From positions 35,275,026-35,339,025 of the forward strand of contig NC_060234.1 in assembly GCF_021155775.2 (NCBI RefSeq): a DNA stretch of 64,000 bases, in the 5' to 3' direction. Shown here one piece after another: positions 12,401-26,137 of the stretch. The notes under the pieces are model-generated. The model searched no databases. It was not told where the DNA came from and saw only the letters and a program-made list of their open reading frames with translations. The DNA comes from Neodiprion pinetum (Eukaryota > Arthropoda > Insecta > Hymenoptera > Diprionidae). The position numbers and the translations under genes were made by a program. Every line of letters starts with the position of its first letter. The stretch's first letter is position 1.

Positions 12401-15400
12401 CTTTCGCGATGGAAAATTACCTCTATCAGAATTCCTCATTAATGTAGCCTGTGTACGGCAGAACTGAAATTTAGGTTTTGACACTGACATGTTCTGAATT
12501 CTAGGCAGGCATGGTAATGCCGTGTGGGGTTAAGGTGACTATCGAGTTTCAAATAATTGTTCGTCATCGTTGTCTCTCGGAGTTGAAACACGACGACCCC
12601 CGAGATCTCTGCGATACAGGGTTCAAGGTTGAAATGCGTTGACGTTGATGAAATAAACCTTCTATTACGCATGTAAACAAGGTTCTGAAAGTATGTGGCA
12701 TTATGTCTATATTATACCTTACGAGGGACAACCGACAAACTTTCGTCTATTTTTCGGTGACATAGACCAAGCGTCAACCGACAGGGGTTACCTTCAGATT
12801 TTTAGTCGCGAAGATGTTTTTTCCATTGATATGGTTTAGGTTGGGTTGGGCTTAGAAATTCACATCTTGCGCGGAAAAGATTGCCTGTGTCTTCAGATTG
12901 AAGAGACACCTTACCGCAATTTAAAATTCGAATTTGTTCACTCGTCAAAATTCCGGCAGGTCGTGCAATAGCTAACGTCAAATTTGCATAATTTACCTCA
13001 TACCCTCCGTCGTGAATGGAGATTTGGAAACTCCGGTCTGCAGGGTGCGTGGAATGCCCCATTGGGGAATGTTCGGGTCGAGAAGTGCCTCAAGTTGAAC
13101 CCAATTTGACTATTGCCTGGGTAGAAGACACGGGGAATATCGGAAAATCTCCAGACTGGATAGTTCTAACCGGCATATGTGAACTTGAAACTTGTTCAAC
13201 GATAAGTGAATATGAAAGTTGCCATCAGGATAATTACAAATTCGACGCACAACATTCTGCTTGGAACATTTTTATGATTCGTTTGAACTGTTTTAATACG
13301 TTTATACGCTACTGGAGACATAGATATGTTGTACTCAATTACGTAAAGCCGCAAATATCCACGAAGATCATTTTAGAACAGACTGAAAGATATGGGTTAC
13401 GGGGATGGGAGGGATATCTTTGACCAAGATTCAACATCGTCCAATTAACTAAAACCTGCCCAGAGTGATCAAGGGAGACACGACGAAGTAACCAAGTCCG
13501 TCTTGTTCAAAGCTTTGTCTCGCGTTGTGGCGAGAAAATGAGAAGATGAAACGTGCGGCAGCTTTTGTAGCCAAGTGTCACGTCGCTCCCCTACATCGTT
13601 GTTGGGATCAATCGATAAAATCAAACGATGTATAAAATAGATGGAGGAATGAAGTTCTTAACCACACTTGCAGAGATATAGGAAGCCACAGTTCTAAGCC
13701 CACGTGTGCCATGTGTGAGTACCGTTATCTTCATTTTTGTCCTATGACCATGGAGATGCGTTACAAAATTGTATCCAGTAACTGCAACAGCGATACGATC
13801 TTCTACGCATACGGTGAAGGACTCTTTTATAATCGTTTGATGAACCTTACACGAAATGTGAAATGAAAGTAGCACGAATTATTAGATTCGCGGACGTTGA
13901 CCTAGTTCATACTGAATTGTTTTTTCATATGTCGAGTAGCGTTCCAATAGGACAGTGAAGTTCTGATCGTAGCGAGGCTGTAGAAACCTACACTGCGGAA
14001 GTGACTCGGACGATTTGTTTCAGATGATAAACAGATGCGATGAGCTCAGGTTTTGTAATTTATTGTCCTGATAACGCCTTGAACAAACTGTCTCCCATTG
14101 TCGGCAGTAGAGTCACCATATTCTGTTTAACTTTAGAAACTATCGATATCACTGTTTGAATAGCTTTTGCCAAATTTGCAACACCGAAGCTTCCGTCTCG
14201 GCGTGAATACTGAACCCTGAAAGACATACCAAAGCGTTCACGTGTTGTTGGTCCAAAACGGTAATATCCAAGGGTGGGAAATCCTGCGGTCAACGCTGGG
14301 TGTCATTTACATGAAAGCTTAAGGATTAGTTGGGGGACGGAAATTTATCGAGCAAGTGACACGAGGGAAAGAGAGAATGAGAGAAAGACACGGCGGTCGA
14401 CGCGTTGTACCTCATTTCGCGCTCTGACGATCGGATCCATTGAAGCAAATTCTTGATTCTCTTGCGTCATTTCCTCTTTCCTAGTGTCGCGAATAACGCA
14501 CTTGACAAGACAGAATTTTTAACGGCAATGAAATCTTTCACCAGCCCAACGTGCAGCAGGAAACCATTAGCCCCGAATCACAACTTCAGTGTCAACTTAC
14601 GAAACCCGCACGATAAGGGTCTTGTCCGTGGTAAGTAGTAACCCTCATCTGTGACTTATCTCGGGCTATCAAACCTAATAACATATCTGCAGAACAGACG
14701 ATGAATACTCCCGGTTCTAATCGGGTTTTGCCGGGGGTTCTATCCGTCGAAACGTTGTAGATCAGCTCGGTTCATACCCTGTCTAATACCTCCCTCGTCT
14801 TGCATCGCGCGCAAATCTCGGTATGAATATCTCAATCTCAAGTATCAATAATGGAATTAATGCCCACCTGGGACTGTCGGAATTCCAAATTCATGCAGCT
14901 CCGCGAGGACTGGCGGTGTGTGGTTTCTTCCTCGGTATTCTCCTCGGGTCTAACGAAGGACGCTAATTCCGTCAGGGTGCACAAGTGTTTGCCCAGACCT
15001 TCCGTTCGGCACCCACCATTCGCCATTCAGTAACCGGCAACCGACGGGGACTCGCGCACTTCCACGGCAACTCGCTAATCGCGTACAGTACTCACACAAT
15101 TAACGTAATGCCAGCTCCCGACTGCTTATATCCTTGAATCTATGAGGGCAAAACTCGCGTAAGGCCCCGGGGCTCGGAGGTGGAACAAGGCCGGGTCCTC
15201 ACGCGCGAACGAGCCTAGACAATATCATCTACGCCACTCCCTGTAACAAGGCGGCCTTGCCGAGGCTTGATTCTGACATAATCAGAATGGGGGTGAACCG
15301 GTGGACGTGTCTGAATGTTTCTGCTGATTTGAGCAGGGAAGCTGAGACCTCGTGTCACCATGCTGCGGACGAAATCACAACGGATATTGGAATTAGCTAC

Positions 15401-16300
15401 GCGGCTGATGATGGAATATTGGACCAGATGTATCGACGAAACGAGGTTTCGGTTAGGAAAACGTACTCCAGGCTTTCATTTGAAGCTTAAATGTTACGGT
15501 GACGTGGTCGGTAAAGACCAGAACCATTAAGCGATGAATAAAATCGCCAAGGTCTTAACTGCAGGTTCTTTGATGTAATTCATCTGCGGGGTTTGGAGAA
15601 TTGGATGTTCGTACGGAGCTCCTTGAGAGAGAAAATTGTTTTGAACCTCCTTTTTGCCCCTCTGCAGCGGGCTGCGAGGAGTGAAATTTGGGGAACGCGA
15701 ACAAAAAGACCCACAGGATGTTTCCCCTTTTTCTGGAATGATGCGAATTCTTTTGCTTGTTTGTTCACAAACTTCTGAAATTCAGAGTTTTTTGGAATTT
15801 CGTCTACAGGCAAGGCTTGATCTCTTTGAACGACACTCTCAAATCGTATTTAAAAAAATTTCTATCGCTCGGTTCGTCATCGCGTACTTGAATCGATATT
15901 TTAAACTGCCACAGCATGTGTATGTAAATAAATAATCGCTAATTGCGGAAACTTCATTAATTTACTATTTCTGCTGGTATATGTTGCGTATATGGATTTA
16001 TAGCAAACCGAGTGTCGATAAAATGAAGAAATTTATATCCTGTCGAGATCTACGACTTTATTACTGTAATCAGGGTAAAGAGCTCGGCTAAGCTTTCACC
16101 CAAAGCAGAAACACTTCTCTCATCTCCCTTTTCCCCATAACTCCGGGTTCTATTTACCTGCAAGGCTTCTGTAATTTGGTAATGGGTGAATTTATGTTAC
16201 CCGAAGTAATACGCGACTGTACAGCGGCAACGAAAGCGCGCGGTGAGTGGTGGGTATATAAATCAATAGAAGAAGCTGTTAGCAGGAGAGTTAAACCGGC
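6462..16300. other. Non-coding stretch with a CpG-rich patch near 6.5-6.8 kb
   Basis: No recognisable exon was found. A pyrimidine- and CpG-rich patch at about 6590-6770 could be promoter or 5' UTR sequence, but no convincing coding exon follows it. The longest frames, at 7.4-7.9, 10.3-10.7 and 13.0-13.4 kb, have no domain, and some are made of low-complexity runs (a GCA tract near 10.43 kb gives poly-Cys on the other strand). A T18 run lies at 9211-9228. Confidence 0.45.
9211..9228. repeat. Poly(T) run
   Basis: Eighteen consecutive T residues, followed by AATTAAATATAC. A homopolymer tract. Confidence 0.85.
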
Positions 16301-16329
16301 TTGGTATTACACATGCATATGTATGTACA

Positions 16330-16365
16330 CTGGTTATACGTATATACGTATATACGTATAACCAG
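16330..16365. repeat. Perfect 36-bp palindrome
   Basis: The half-site CTGGTTATACGTATATAC is followed at once by its exact reverse complement with no spacer. The core is built from TATACG units, so it may have grown from a dinucleotide-like repeat, but the flanking CTGGT/ACCAG extends the symmetry beyond the simple repeat. It would extrude as a cruciform or hairpin. Confidence 0.9.
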
Positions 16366-19300
16366 AATTAAAATATCCATCTGGTCTTCCGCAGCTCATC
16401 AACGAGCCGGGAGTTTAAAAGCCGATTCGAACAATCCTATCTTTTATGGAGTAAAATCCAGCCGCGTTATTCCCAAGCGAGAACTCTCCTTCCCCGGTGG
16501 CGGGGAAAACCGCACCGCAATGCCGCCGCCGACCGCGTAAATACTCAAAAGTATTATAAACCAACCGTGCGTCGGTTCGTAATTAAATTTCACCCCCATC
16601 GTCCACTGAGAATTCACCCGGATTAAGGAGCCTCGGAGTCGCCGAGACGCGCCATCCTGGGTCATCGGGTTCCTGCACGAGCCGAGGTTCACTCACCCAT
16701 AATGGATCCTCTGCTGCCAAACGGGTTTCGTTCGCTACTGGTGAAATTATCAATTATCTCGGGTAACGCCAGGGGTCTGCCTCGAAATATGGGAACCTTG
16801 CCGTCCTCGAGGGTCGCCTCAAGACTCATCTTCCGCCGTCTGTTGCCTTCTTACCCCTCTCTGTCTCTCTATCTCTATCTCTATCTCCATCTCTCTACTC
16901 TTCCCGTTGGAATTATAATAACGCTTTAATCAGCCTCTTAACTACCCTCGACCTCCGCCGTGTCGTCTTCTAACTACCGTCTAACTAGATTGCGTCATTG
17001 TAACTGTATTACGCGGATGCGATAGGGAAATGACGTGATTTTACTCCACCCTTAATTGTAGTACCGATTTTCCGCCTCTCAACCCACCCTTATCAGGGCT
17101 TAAACCTAACTCGTTGTCTTTGACATATTCGAAAACTCGATCTCAGGCCGGGATCGGTTCTCCTCCAATCTTGGTTCGTTCCTTCTTTCCACTTTGCTTA
17201 ACTCGTATGAATTTATACCGTCATGTCATCGAAAAAACACCACTCGACAAACGCGTAGATCGTCAGGAGTATCGCTCACATCGAACATCCAACTTCTGAA
17301 ATTCCACTAGATTGCGTAACGCACGTACTCTTTGAAAATAAATTGACTAATCCTGAAATGATACAAGTTCGACCACCAAGTCGTGATCTTCGAACTAGTG
17401 TCTGACATATGTGGCGTATCAGCATTGCGCCTGCTTAAGAAATTCCTGCGAATCTGGTATAATTTATAAATCCAACGTGAAAGCTCACGGGCGTTTTCTC
17501 TTTCTGATAGATCGCTTTCATTTCCAATTTTTTCAAGATAACGTACACCACAAGCCTAATAGACACGGATTCTTCTCTGCCATTCATCGATATAAGCCAG
17601 AAAAATAATTTTGTGATTCGCTCGGTTGGTTAACGAGTTCACGCTTGCTGGATCGACGGATTGCGTGCGAAACGAGACAATAGATCACGCCGATTTTTGT
17701 GTGAAACACTTGTGAAGGCTGCCTTAGCGGATTGTTTTCGCGCAGGTCAGGTGCTTTTTTACCTCGGAATTGATTTGTTCTTTTATGCTGGACGGTCGGT
17801 ATATCCGCGGGAAAGAGTGTCGGCATTTACCTGCAATTGTCAATTCGGAGGGGTGTCGTTGTTTTATCTGTCACTCTTAATGCGCCGTTCCGAAAGCATG
17901 GACTGGTAGGAATTCATGGGAAGGCTTGATAATACATTCCGAAAATGTAAATTTCCCCTGACAGTTATGAGGCGTGGTCGGTGTAGTTAAAGTTTCAGGA
18001 TACGAATTAAAGTGATGGATGATAATAGCTCTGTACGTATACATTGTACTTTTATTTTTTCCTTCGGTGCTTGCGGCGATCTTTACTCACTGTTCGCCGC
18101 ACCCCAAAATTTATAAATTGTAAAGCAGGTCTCTCGGGCAGCTACAAAACCCGCCAAAGGACTTTCCCGCTTCCCTGTAATACTTATCTCGAGAAAACGA
18201 AGTAGAAACGAATTTTTCGAATCCCTAAGTATTGAAAATGTCAATTTCTGAAAATTCATAGGCTAAATGAACATAATTTAAAGAATTTTAACACCTCGAT
18301 CATCGCCGCATCGTCGTTTCGTTTTATTCTTTTAGTGAATCTGATCGCGAGACAAAAGAACCGCCGATTGATTTTTCCATCTTTGTTCCGTTCCGTTAAA
18401 CGTCGTCATCTTCAGATGCTGTGAAAACTAATTAACGCTTATATAGGAATTCGAAGAATGCTGGGCGTGGTTTTCTCGTAGAAGAAAAGCTCGAGCTGTA
18501 TTTACCGGTTTTGTCAGCTAGCAGGAGCGTCTCGGAAGAGGAAGTGGGTTGCGGTTAATAGTGGGTGGAATAATTCAGGGTGAACAGTGAGCCAATTAAA
18601 TCGAGATAACCCGTCAGCCGCAGTTTCACACTAATAATCAGTAATAGTCGACGCATAAGAGTTTGGCAGTAAACCAGAGACCAGTAGTTTCTGTAGAAAA
18701 AGCTCACCGAAGCTCCTTCCTTTTGCCGCAATATTAAAACTCGAGTCAAAACATTAACTTCGCACGAATGCGTTGGAAATTTTGTTTTCAACTTAAGCTT
18801 TTCGGTCACTTTGCTTGATTTTCGTTAAAAAAAAACTCACTGGAACTCGACTTCCACATAATTTTCGAATATATTCGCGAAATCGCTATCTCAATCATAA
18901 TAGTAACAATCTTGCGAAGTATCCTCGAGAAACCTCCGTGGGGAAGCGAACAGAGTCGTCCAACGTCTGAATCCTAACTTGCGTTTCTTTTTTCATATAA
19001 TTAATTTTGCGGAATCCCCCCGTAATTAGGTTGGAAGCAAAAGTTTTTAGCAATGCTAATTTCACCTCGACTCGTAGGTATCGGCATTGTTTTATTTGAG
19101 AGGAAACTTCTGGCTCACAACAAGACGAGTCGGCTCCCCTACTTCTCGTTCCCGAATCTGTTATAAGATCCGTTAATTACGTAGTTCCGGAACCGGAAAT
19201 ACCGCCAGCGAGCGTTGTGAAAACATCGCATGAAATCAACGAAAATGTTTTCCCCATTCTCGATGAGTCCCGAAGCCTGTTTGACAGGTGGCCACTAGCC

Positions 19301-22300
19301 GCCGGTCAATTACAGTTATTACACCGTGGCAAGTATTACCGTGGTCTTTTTACGCCCTTAACGCGGGGAGGGATCGCGTCCATGACCATAAATTGCGCCG
19401 CCTGAACTGCCCGTCCAACCAATCGGGGATCGAGCCTCAGAGCCTCAAGCCCATTACGTTTTATGTACGGTACAGTGATTGTGAGAGAGTGAAAAGAGAG
19501 GAAAAACGAAAAGAACATTTGTTTATCCCATGAAGGTGTACACGGTATAGGAATACTTGAGTATAATCAGTTTTTCCGGGTTACGGGTCGTTCGGTTCGA
19601 ATGAAAGATGATAATTTTATCTCCAAAAAGCAATCGATAAGCAAGCGGAAGAATACATCAACATGTTTAATCGTACCACGACGGCGTGCGATTTGATAAA
19701 GAGTTCGGCGGTGATAAGGTGGGGTCAATGAGCGAGCAGCATCGCTAACGTTATAATATACGTGGGCCACATAACGTGTCGTGTAACGGGGTCAGAGATT
19801 ACGGGGTCGCAGAAACAGGGCGCCGGAAATGACTGTGTTGTGGATTCGGGAGGTGCCTTCCTTACATATACGCGGGAGATTACGAGTAAATTTGAAATTC
19901 CTCGGGTGAAGCTCGTAAAGTGTCGCGAATGCCGTGTTTCGGTCGCAGGTACTCGGAATGTTCCCTGAACGTCCTCCCGCCCTTACGTACGACTATAACG
20001 GGCAGGAAACTCGTCCTTGACATCTGCAGTTTGCAGCTATTGGCGGGTTACGTGAGTAAAGAAATTTCGGTTCCTCTTTTACTGGAAGAAAAAATCCGAG
20101 TTTTATTACACCCGCGGTCGCGTCTCTTTTTCGTTTTCCTTTTTTGTTTTTCCGTTGTTGTTGTTGTTGTTGTTGTATTTTCTTTTCCGTTCTACCTCGC
20201 TTTTCCGCGTCCGGTTTGTTTCCTCCGTGCGGCGACGCAGCCAATTCGAAACCGGGCCGATCTTATGGCTACATGTGCGGCCAATGGTCCATCTGAATCT
20301 GCACCCCGCCACCCCAACGTCCCTACGACCGAGTCTTCCGCCTCACAATCTGGGAAAAGCTCTGCGTATATAGAATTGAATTACTACGAACACCGCGAAC
20401 GGTTATTAACGGCACGCGCACGCAACAAATTTTTTCCCGGAATCTCAATCTCGATATTAAAACCGAAGATGGCGTAATTTGTTACGCGTGATGATGCGGT
20501 GCAGTATTTTAACAGTTCGTCAAATTACAGCGAACTGTACGATTGCTCTCTCACTACATCCAATTCTATGGTTTTATTATCACTCGGGTATGTGCGCGGT
20601 ATTTTTACAAAATTGCTAATAATCAATTTTGCAGAAAGTTAAGAGCTTGAATTTGTTTCTCGACCGTAAAATCGTTATACTTGGATGATTTTATTCTGTG
20701 CAAAAACTTATAACCGAAAAGTTAGTCGAACTTGGATACAATACTCCTTTACCTCGTATAAAAGAATCACAATGAAATTTAAATTACTTTGACTTTTCTG
20801 ACCGCTCCGCTTTCCTTTATTTTCAGCTCTCTTTGTGATACAGCATTTTTGACAGTGGATATCTATTCTGTAAATTCTAAGCCTTTCGATCAACTTTTGT
20901 AACTCGGGGAGACTTTTGCGATTTTATGAGGCGTAATTAACGAGAACCTCAGGACTCAGATTCTTTTTCACAACTCTCAGTTTCTCTGAAATTGACTTTT
21001 TTGAACATGTAGAATGCACCAGATCCATGAAGAGGAAAGTGCAGGGAGACGGAAGATTCTCTGAAATTTACCACACAAGCACGTTTCCAAATAAGCGCCG
21101 CTCTAACAGTTTAGCGGTAACGCCGCGTAGATAAGACGCTGACAACCCACAGACGTGGAAACCCGCGGGTGCCCATCTCTCGATGATAGATAGACCAATT
21201 GCCTGGGAATGGGGGCCTCCATACATCATCATGATGGTCAGTTTTCCAAAGAGCGAAATATCTCTTCACCAGCACCGAGATGTGTAGAAACATCAGCGAT
21301 TCTCGTCAGCAGCCCAAATTGAAATCAATCTCGACAAGAATGCTTCATGAAGTCCGCTCTTCAAGTCTCCATCCAAGTCAGAAAGTTGGTGTATCGTATT
21401 GTGTGAAGGAAACGAAACACGGAGAAGACGATCACTGATTTACAATTTTACAACGACTCTCAAGAACGTGAGGTTGCCAAACATACATTCACTGTTCTTC
21501 ATCGAGGCGATCTCAAAGCTGCGAACCCCGACATTATACAATCGACGATTGATCAACTGTTCTTGTTTTGGTTCTTATTAGTTATCGAAAAAATTCGGGG
21601 GTTTGGTCAGATTTTTTTCTACATATGCCGATTAGTTTTGGGAAATGAGCGCGAGGAAATTCCGACGAGACAAAACTAAGAAGAACCCTACTGAGATTTC
21701 TATGATTGCGAATAAGAATATGGACTGTACGTGGGTAATGAGAGTATCGTTTGCAACAGAGGGAAAAATTCTTTTCGCTTCGTGTCCCACCCGAAGCAAA
21801 AGTTACGCGAGATTTCTATTCGAGTGCAGAAAACTACGAAGGAAGACGTATAAAATTGTATACCGATACTACTTTCTTCTGGAGAGTTTATTGGATGGTC
21901 GTAGACTCGTGTAGTGCGGCATGGAGTGGAGTTGAGTGGAAATAAAAATACCCCTTGTAAGAGAAAATATCACGCTGCAAGAATGCGCCTCGTACTTATT
22001 GTTGAGTATATTTATATAGATATTGCAGGGATAAAAACTCTTACCCGTGAGAAAAAATTTGTTCCTCCATTCGGCCACGGAATTTTTACGCAAAATGTAA
22101 AGGAGCGAATTTTCAGTCTGCGTCGTCGCTTTCGGTGAGAAATAAATAATCAACAACGAGTCTCGAGAGGGAGCTTTCGTTCGGCCGTGCCGTTTGTTCT
22201 GTGGAAAAGTGCGTGCAGGTAGACAGGTTCGTATCTACTGCCTATTTAGCGGAGTAGAATGTAGGGTGTATATATATGTATACATATAAACGGTTTAAAC

Positions 22301-24750
22301 ACTCGTATCTATAAATTGAGTTAACCCCATTGCGGGACTTTCTACTCTCTTAAATTAATTGCCTAATAAAATGCCTGCAACCGGACCGGCAATAATCGTT
22401 AATTCCAACAATTTGGAAGTGCGAAATTTCAGTCGGTAGATATTCAACCGCGGTGTTTAATAGCGTCAGGTTTATGTCATGGTTTGGATAATTTCAAATG
22501 TTTTCCGAATATCGTACGCTTGCAAAATTATTCGCAGAAGAAAATATCTGAATAGGCAATTTCATTATCGGCCATAAAATTTCAAAATTCGCGTATCAAC
22601 AATCGCGCCCAGCTCTCGGTGCGCAGCTTAACCGCACAGTCGGCAAAAGTTATCGGTGATAATAACGAGAATCGACGACCGTCACAGACTCGGATCGATC
22701 GACTACGGCCAGAGTATCACTCTGATCTGTTATTAGGTCGAACGAGATAAGTCCGTCCTAACTCAATCGAACGAAGCCCAACCAGACCCTAAACTAATAT
22801 AACTTGACCAAATTCTCCTGGTCGAGTGGTGGAGCTCAAGTGGTGCGTTTTACTTAACTTATTCTATAAACGGGACTGAGCCTGCAATGGGTGATGAAGT
22901 GGTTCGATTCACCTCGCCTCCTATTATTATTCATGTCGCAAATTAATGGCAATAACGAATAAATATGCACATTGCGCGCACTCGAGTCGAAAAGCTTATT
23001 TATAAAATCCCATACCGCTCGTCGTCGTATGTACGTGCAGTTAATCAAGGTAGTCACATGTTATATATCGCGCAATGCGTTCTGACCTGACGTATTATTT
23101 TCATTAGCCCGGCAGCAAGTTCTGTATTTTAATTGGTTTTATAATTAGTTCCGAAAGTTCGCTGAGCGTCAATATGGGATATTGTTAAAGTTCGTAACTT
23201 ATATTTCCTCGTGCAGCAATCAACGGTTTGTTGCCTAGACACTCAGCGGGCAGGACAGGCTTCATTACTGGGCCAAGTACTATGCAAATGGAGTCCTGCA
23301 ACGTTTCGCGCATTATACGTATATGATATACATTTATATGTAATATATTATACAACGCCGATATTCCTATTCTCGCAATATTTTAACAACGGAGACAATC
23401 TAATTTGCATACTTTAATATCGCCTCGGGTTCAATTTATATTTGCGTATTTTTTCGATGAATCCACCCCCGATATCGCCCCTTATCCTTCCCGCAGCGGT
23501 ACCTTCGCCAACCTTGAATGCGGATCGAACGTTTCGCTGTTCCTTGTTTAACGAAACAATCTTGAGAAGGGTTAACGACCAATCCGAAATATCTTTATCC
23601 CAACGCAAAGCGTCGGGTGATCGCCGTAATCTCCCATTCATCCTCTCTGCACCCTGGATTATCTTCCAAAAATGAAATTCAGACAAGTTACGTTCGCTCC
23701 TCTTCCCTTTTTCGACCCTTGCACATCCTTTCCGGGATCCTGCAAAACGACGCGAAGAAATTGAGCTCGCGAGCTCGCAGGTAACGAATAACCAAAAATA
23801 AAGGAGCGGAATAATAATAGAGAAAAACACTCGACAAAAAAGTTTAACCGCTCTTAATCTACGTCCCCTTGCCAAGCTTTGCCAAGTCCGTGAATCGCTG
23901 AAGCAGCAGCCGCATCCGCTGCTCGGCTCTTCACGTTCGGCCTACAGATATATTCAATTCGCAACACATAGACTCGACATCGGTTGGTTTCCGGTCCGGT
24001 ATATACGGACCGACGTACCGAAACAATGGAACGCGCTTCCTCTGGTTGTACGGAATCCTGTACCTTCCGAGTTTCGCTTCTGCGGGTCAAAGACCAGAGC
24101 TGAATGCACTGCGGGCCAACCGAGTTACACACAATGTTTGAGGTTCGATTGTGCCGCATCAAAGCTTTCTCGTACACCCGATGAAACGAAGATTATAAAT
24201 TTCACGACTTTGTTTTTTCCTAAAAGTTTCACACTTCTCTTCGGTGCGGTTGAACAACAGATCCGTGTAATTACCTACCCGTGGTGGAGAAGTCACCGGT
24301 TCCTGTTGTAGATTAATTTTTTCCATCCATCTGAAACGTCGACTTCGCTTTGCGATCGCCATTCAAGCCGAATGCCGGCTTTGGCGTTTTTGCAGAATCG
24401 CGTCCGGAATGAAGACCGCAACGGCTTATCGCATCTCGGCAGAGACCCAGGGTGAAGTCGGACGACGTCGCAATCAGAGGAATAACGAGCGGTGCATCGA
24501 GCGCAAGCGATGGAGTTGGATGTTGTATAGTCGCAGTACCATCTCTGTGTATCTACGTATGGTGGTGATATCAGGGTAGGAACAACCCTCTCCGCCGAGG
24601 GGTGAAGAGAAGTTTTATATACTCAACTCGGCGTGGTTCAGTCGGAGAGTATAAATGATCGACGGCGGTATGAAAGGGATTTTACGGCGAATGTTCGATG
24701 TCCGAATCGGATAAACTTTGATGATTATGCCTCTAAGAGCATGATGGTTC
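16366..24750. other. Non-coding stretch with simple repeats
   Basis: No exon with a recognised family was found. The longest frame (near 19.9-20.5 kb, + strand) owes its length to a GTT tract that encodes poly-Val. The minus-strand frame at 23.4-23.9 kb has a hydrophobic segment but no nearby ATG. A CT-rich tract with TCTCTA units lies at about 16856-16895. Confidence 0.45.
20153..20176. repeat. (GTT)n trinucleotide repeat
   Basis: Eight tandem GTT/TTG units, flanked by a T-rich stretch. It accounts for the poly-Val and poly-Asn runs in the overlapping open frames. Confidence 0.85.
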
Positions 24751-24769
24751 ACCAAGTTGGAGGAACAAA

Positions 24770-25060
24770 CCGATGCGGTGGGGCAAGGTCGAAGTCCCGA
24801 ATTTCAAAGGATGCGAAAGCGTCAAATTCCGATTTTTTTAGTGACTAAATTTAATGTAGAGAAGTCGAACTTTTACAAAACATCAAAGTTTCAAATGGTC
24901 CGAAATTCGACGCTCAAAGTTCCGAAAGGACAAAATGCGAAAGGAGCGTAACTCCGAAAAGTCAACGTTCCGAAAGTGCGAAAATGAGAAAATTTTGAAA
25001 TCTGAAACATCGAAATCCCGAATGATCCAAAATATTCAGTTCTGTGAATTTCTGGCTTTG
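24770..25060. repeat. Degenerate short-motif array, left arm of an opposed pair
   Basis: This segment repeats variants of AAGTTCCGAAAG/GTCCGAAA at irregular spacing of roughly 12-25 bp: GTCCCGAATTTC, GTCCGAAATTCG, AGTTCCGAAAGG, ACTCCGAAAAG, CGTTCCGAAAGTG. The same vocabulary occurs in reverse complement at 25.2-25.44 kb. The arms correspond in order in part: GAAGTCGAACTTTTACAAAAC here matches the reverse complement of the region near 25.36 kb. Repeat units are too diverged to give an exact period by eye. Confidence 0.6.
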
Positions 25061-25199
25061 TGAAATTTCACCACTTTAATTTTTATTTGTTTTGGATTTT
25101 CGATATTTTTACGTTCGGAATCCTGGTCGTTCTGATTTTCGGTTAGTCTGATTTTTTACACCCACTCGTTGAGTAAACTGCGCTATGTGAGTATATTTC

Positions 25200-25445
25200 A
25201 ATCGTTGGAATTTTACTTCATCGAAGCTTTATTTTTCGGGATTTCGCTCCATCGGAACTTTACTTGCAGGAACTTTGCTCTATCGTAACTTGAATTTTCT
25301 GAATCTTGCATTTCGGAACTCTGATCCATCGGCTTTCCGAGCGTTCGAAATTTTGTTGTTTGGTAAAAGTTTGATTTGTTTACTTCGACTTTCGCCACCA
25401 AATAATTCGAAACTAGGCGCTTTCGGAGCTTTTCAAATTCGGTAC
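25200..25445. repeat. Degenerate short-motif array, right arm of the opposed pair
   Basis: Variants of CATCGGAACTTT recur: CTCCATCGGAACTTTACTT, CAGGAACTTTGCTCTATCG, TTTCGGAACTCTGATCCATCG. Read on the minus strand they are the same motif as in the left arm. The peptide KSNFYQTTKF in one minus-strand frame here and KSNFYKTSKF in one plus-strand frame of the left arm show that the arms descend from one sequence in inverted orientation. They are separated by about 140 bp of different sequence. I do not regard these frames as genes. Confidence 0.6.
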
Positions 25446-25832
25446 TTCAACCTCACCCCGACGCTGTACGTGAATAGGTTCACGGTTTTCATGTTATAAG
25501 CTGTGTGTTGGAGATTTTTACTAGTTGAAAGTTCGAAGACGTACTTCAGGGATTAACGTGTGCGAAAGCAGCTCACCGACCCCTTACGAATATCCTTCGA
25601 CGACACGAAACGCCTTGCTATTCGGCTGTAGAAACAGCTGCCTGGAAGCGCTTGTGTTGTTTCATGTTTGAACTCTATCCTGACTTCACACGGATGCGTG
25701 TCTTTGACGAATAAACGAGTCCACGGCGGCGCAATATTTGGTAATTTTATAAAGTTGGAGAGAAATGCGGGTAGAAATAATAAGCAAAAAAATCGAGACA
25801 CTGGTCAGGAAATCCCCGAGTCAACCCTCGTC

Positions 25833-25913
25833 ATGACCGAGAATCGTGATGAAATCGCTCCGCCTTTCTCGTCGTCCCGAAAATCTCACCTCGCAAAAAA
25901 TCGTAATCTGAAG
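25833..25913 (+). CDS. Four-membrane-segment protein, exon 1 (tentative)
   Basis: A possible first coding exon of the gene at 25.8-27.0 kb. The frame starts MTENRDEIAPPF, gives a 27-residue hydrophilic, Lys/Arg-ending N-terminus, and stops at a donor (AAG then GTATGA). The exon ends in phase 0, as needed by the next exon, across a 224-bp intron. The same frame is open upstream to an ATG at 25668, so the start could be earlier, or this exon could be wrong and the true one further upstream. A basic cytoplasmic leader just before a membrane segment is reasonable for such a protein. Confidence 0.4.
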
Positions 25914-26137
25914 GTATGATACATTAATGCATACACGTATACGTATAATAGACGGGGTGTCCCAACCCCGCTGAGCGGACATTATTTCTACATAAATACC
26001 TATATGCGAAGAAAAAGGAAACCCTTTTTACCACCTCCGCCAGAGGATTACTGGAGATACCGACGTTACCGGCCCGCTTTAAGCCCCCCCTCCGTACCCG
26101 CAACAATGGCACGATTATTTTATAACATTTTCCGCAG

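Noticed and set aside
19920..20477. 185-codon plus-strand frame with a hydrophobic run
   Set aside because: The hydrophobic segment is poly-Val from a GTT repeat, not a membrane helix of a real gene.
23414..23875. 153-codon minus-strand frame with a signal-anchor-like segment
   Set aside because: It has no ATG at the N-terminal end and no recognisable remainder.
24159..24362. Minus-strand frame MAIAKRSRRFRW... with a donor-like CGG|GTAGGT
   Set aside because: No partner exon or promoter evidence; single weak signals only.
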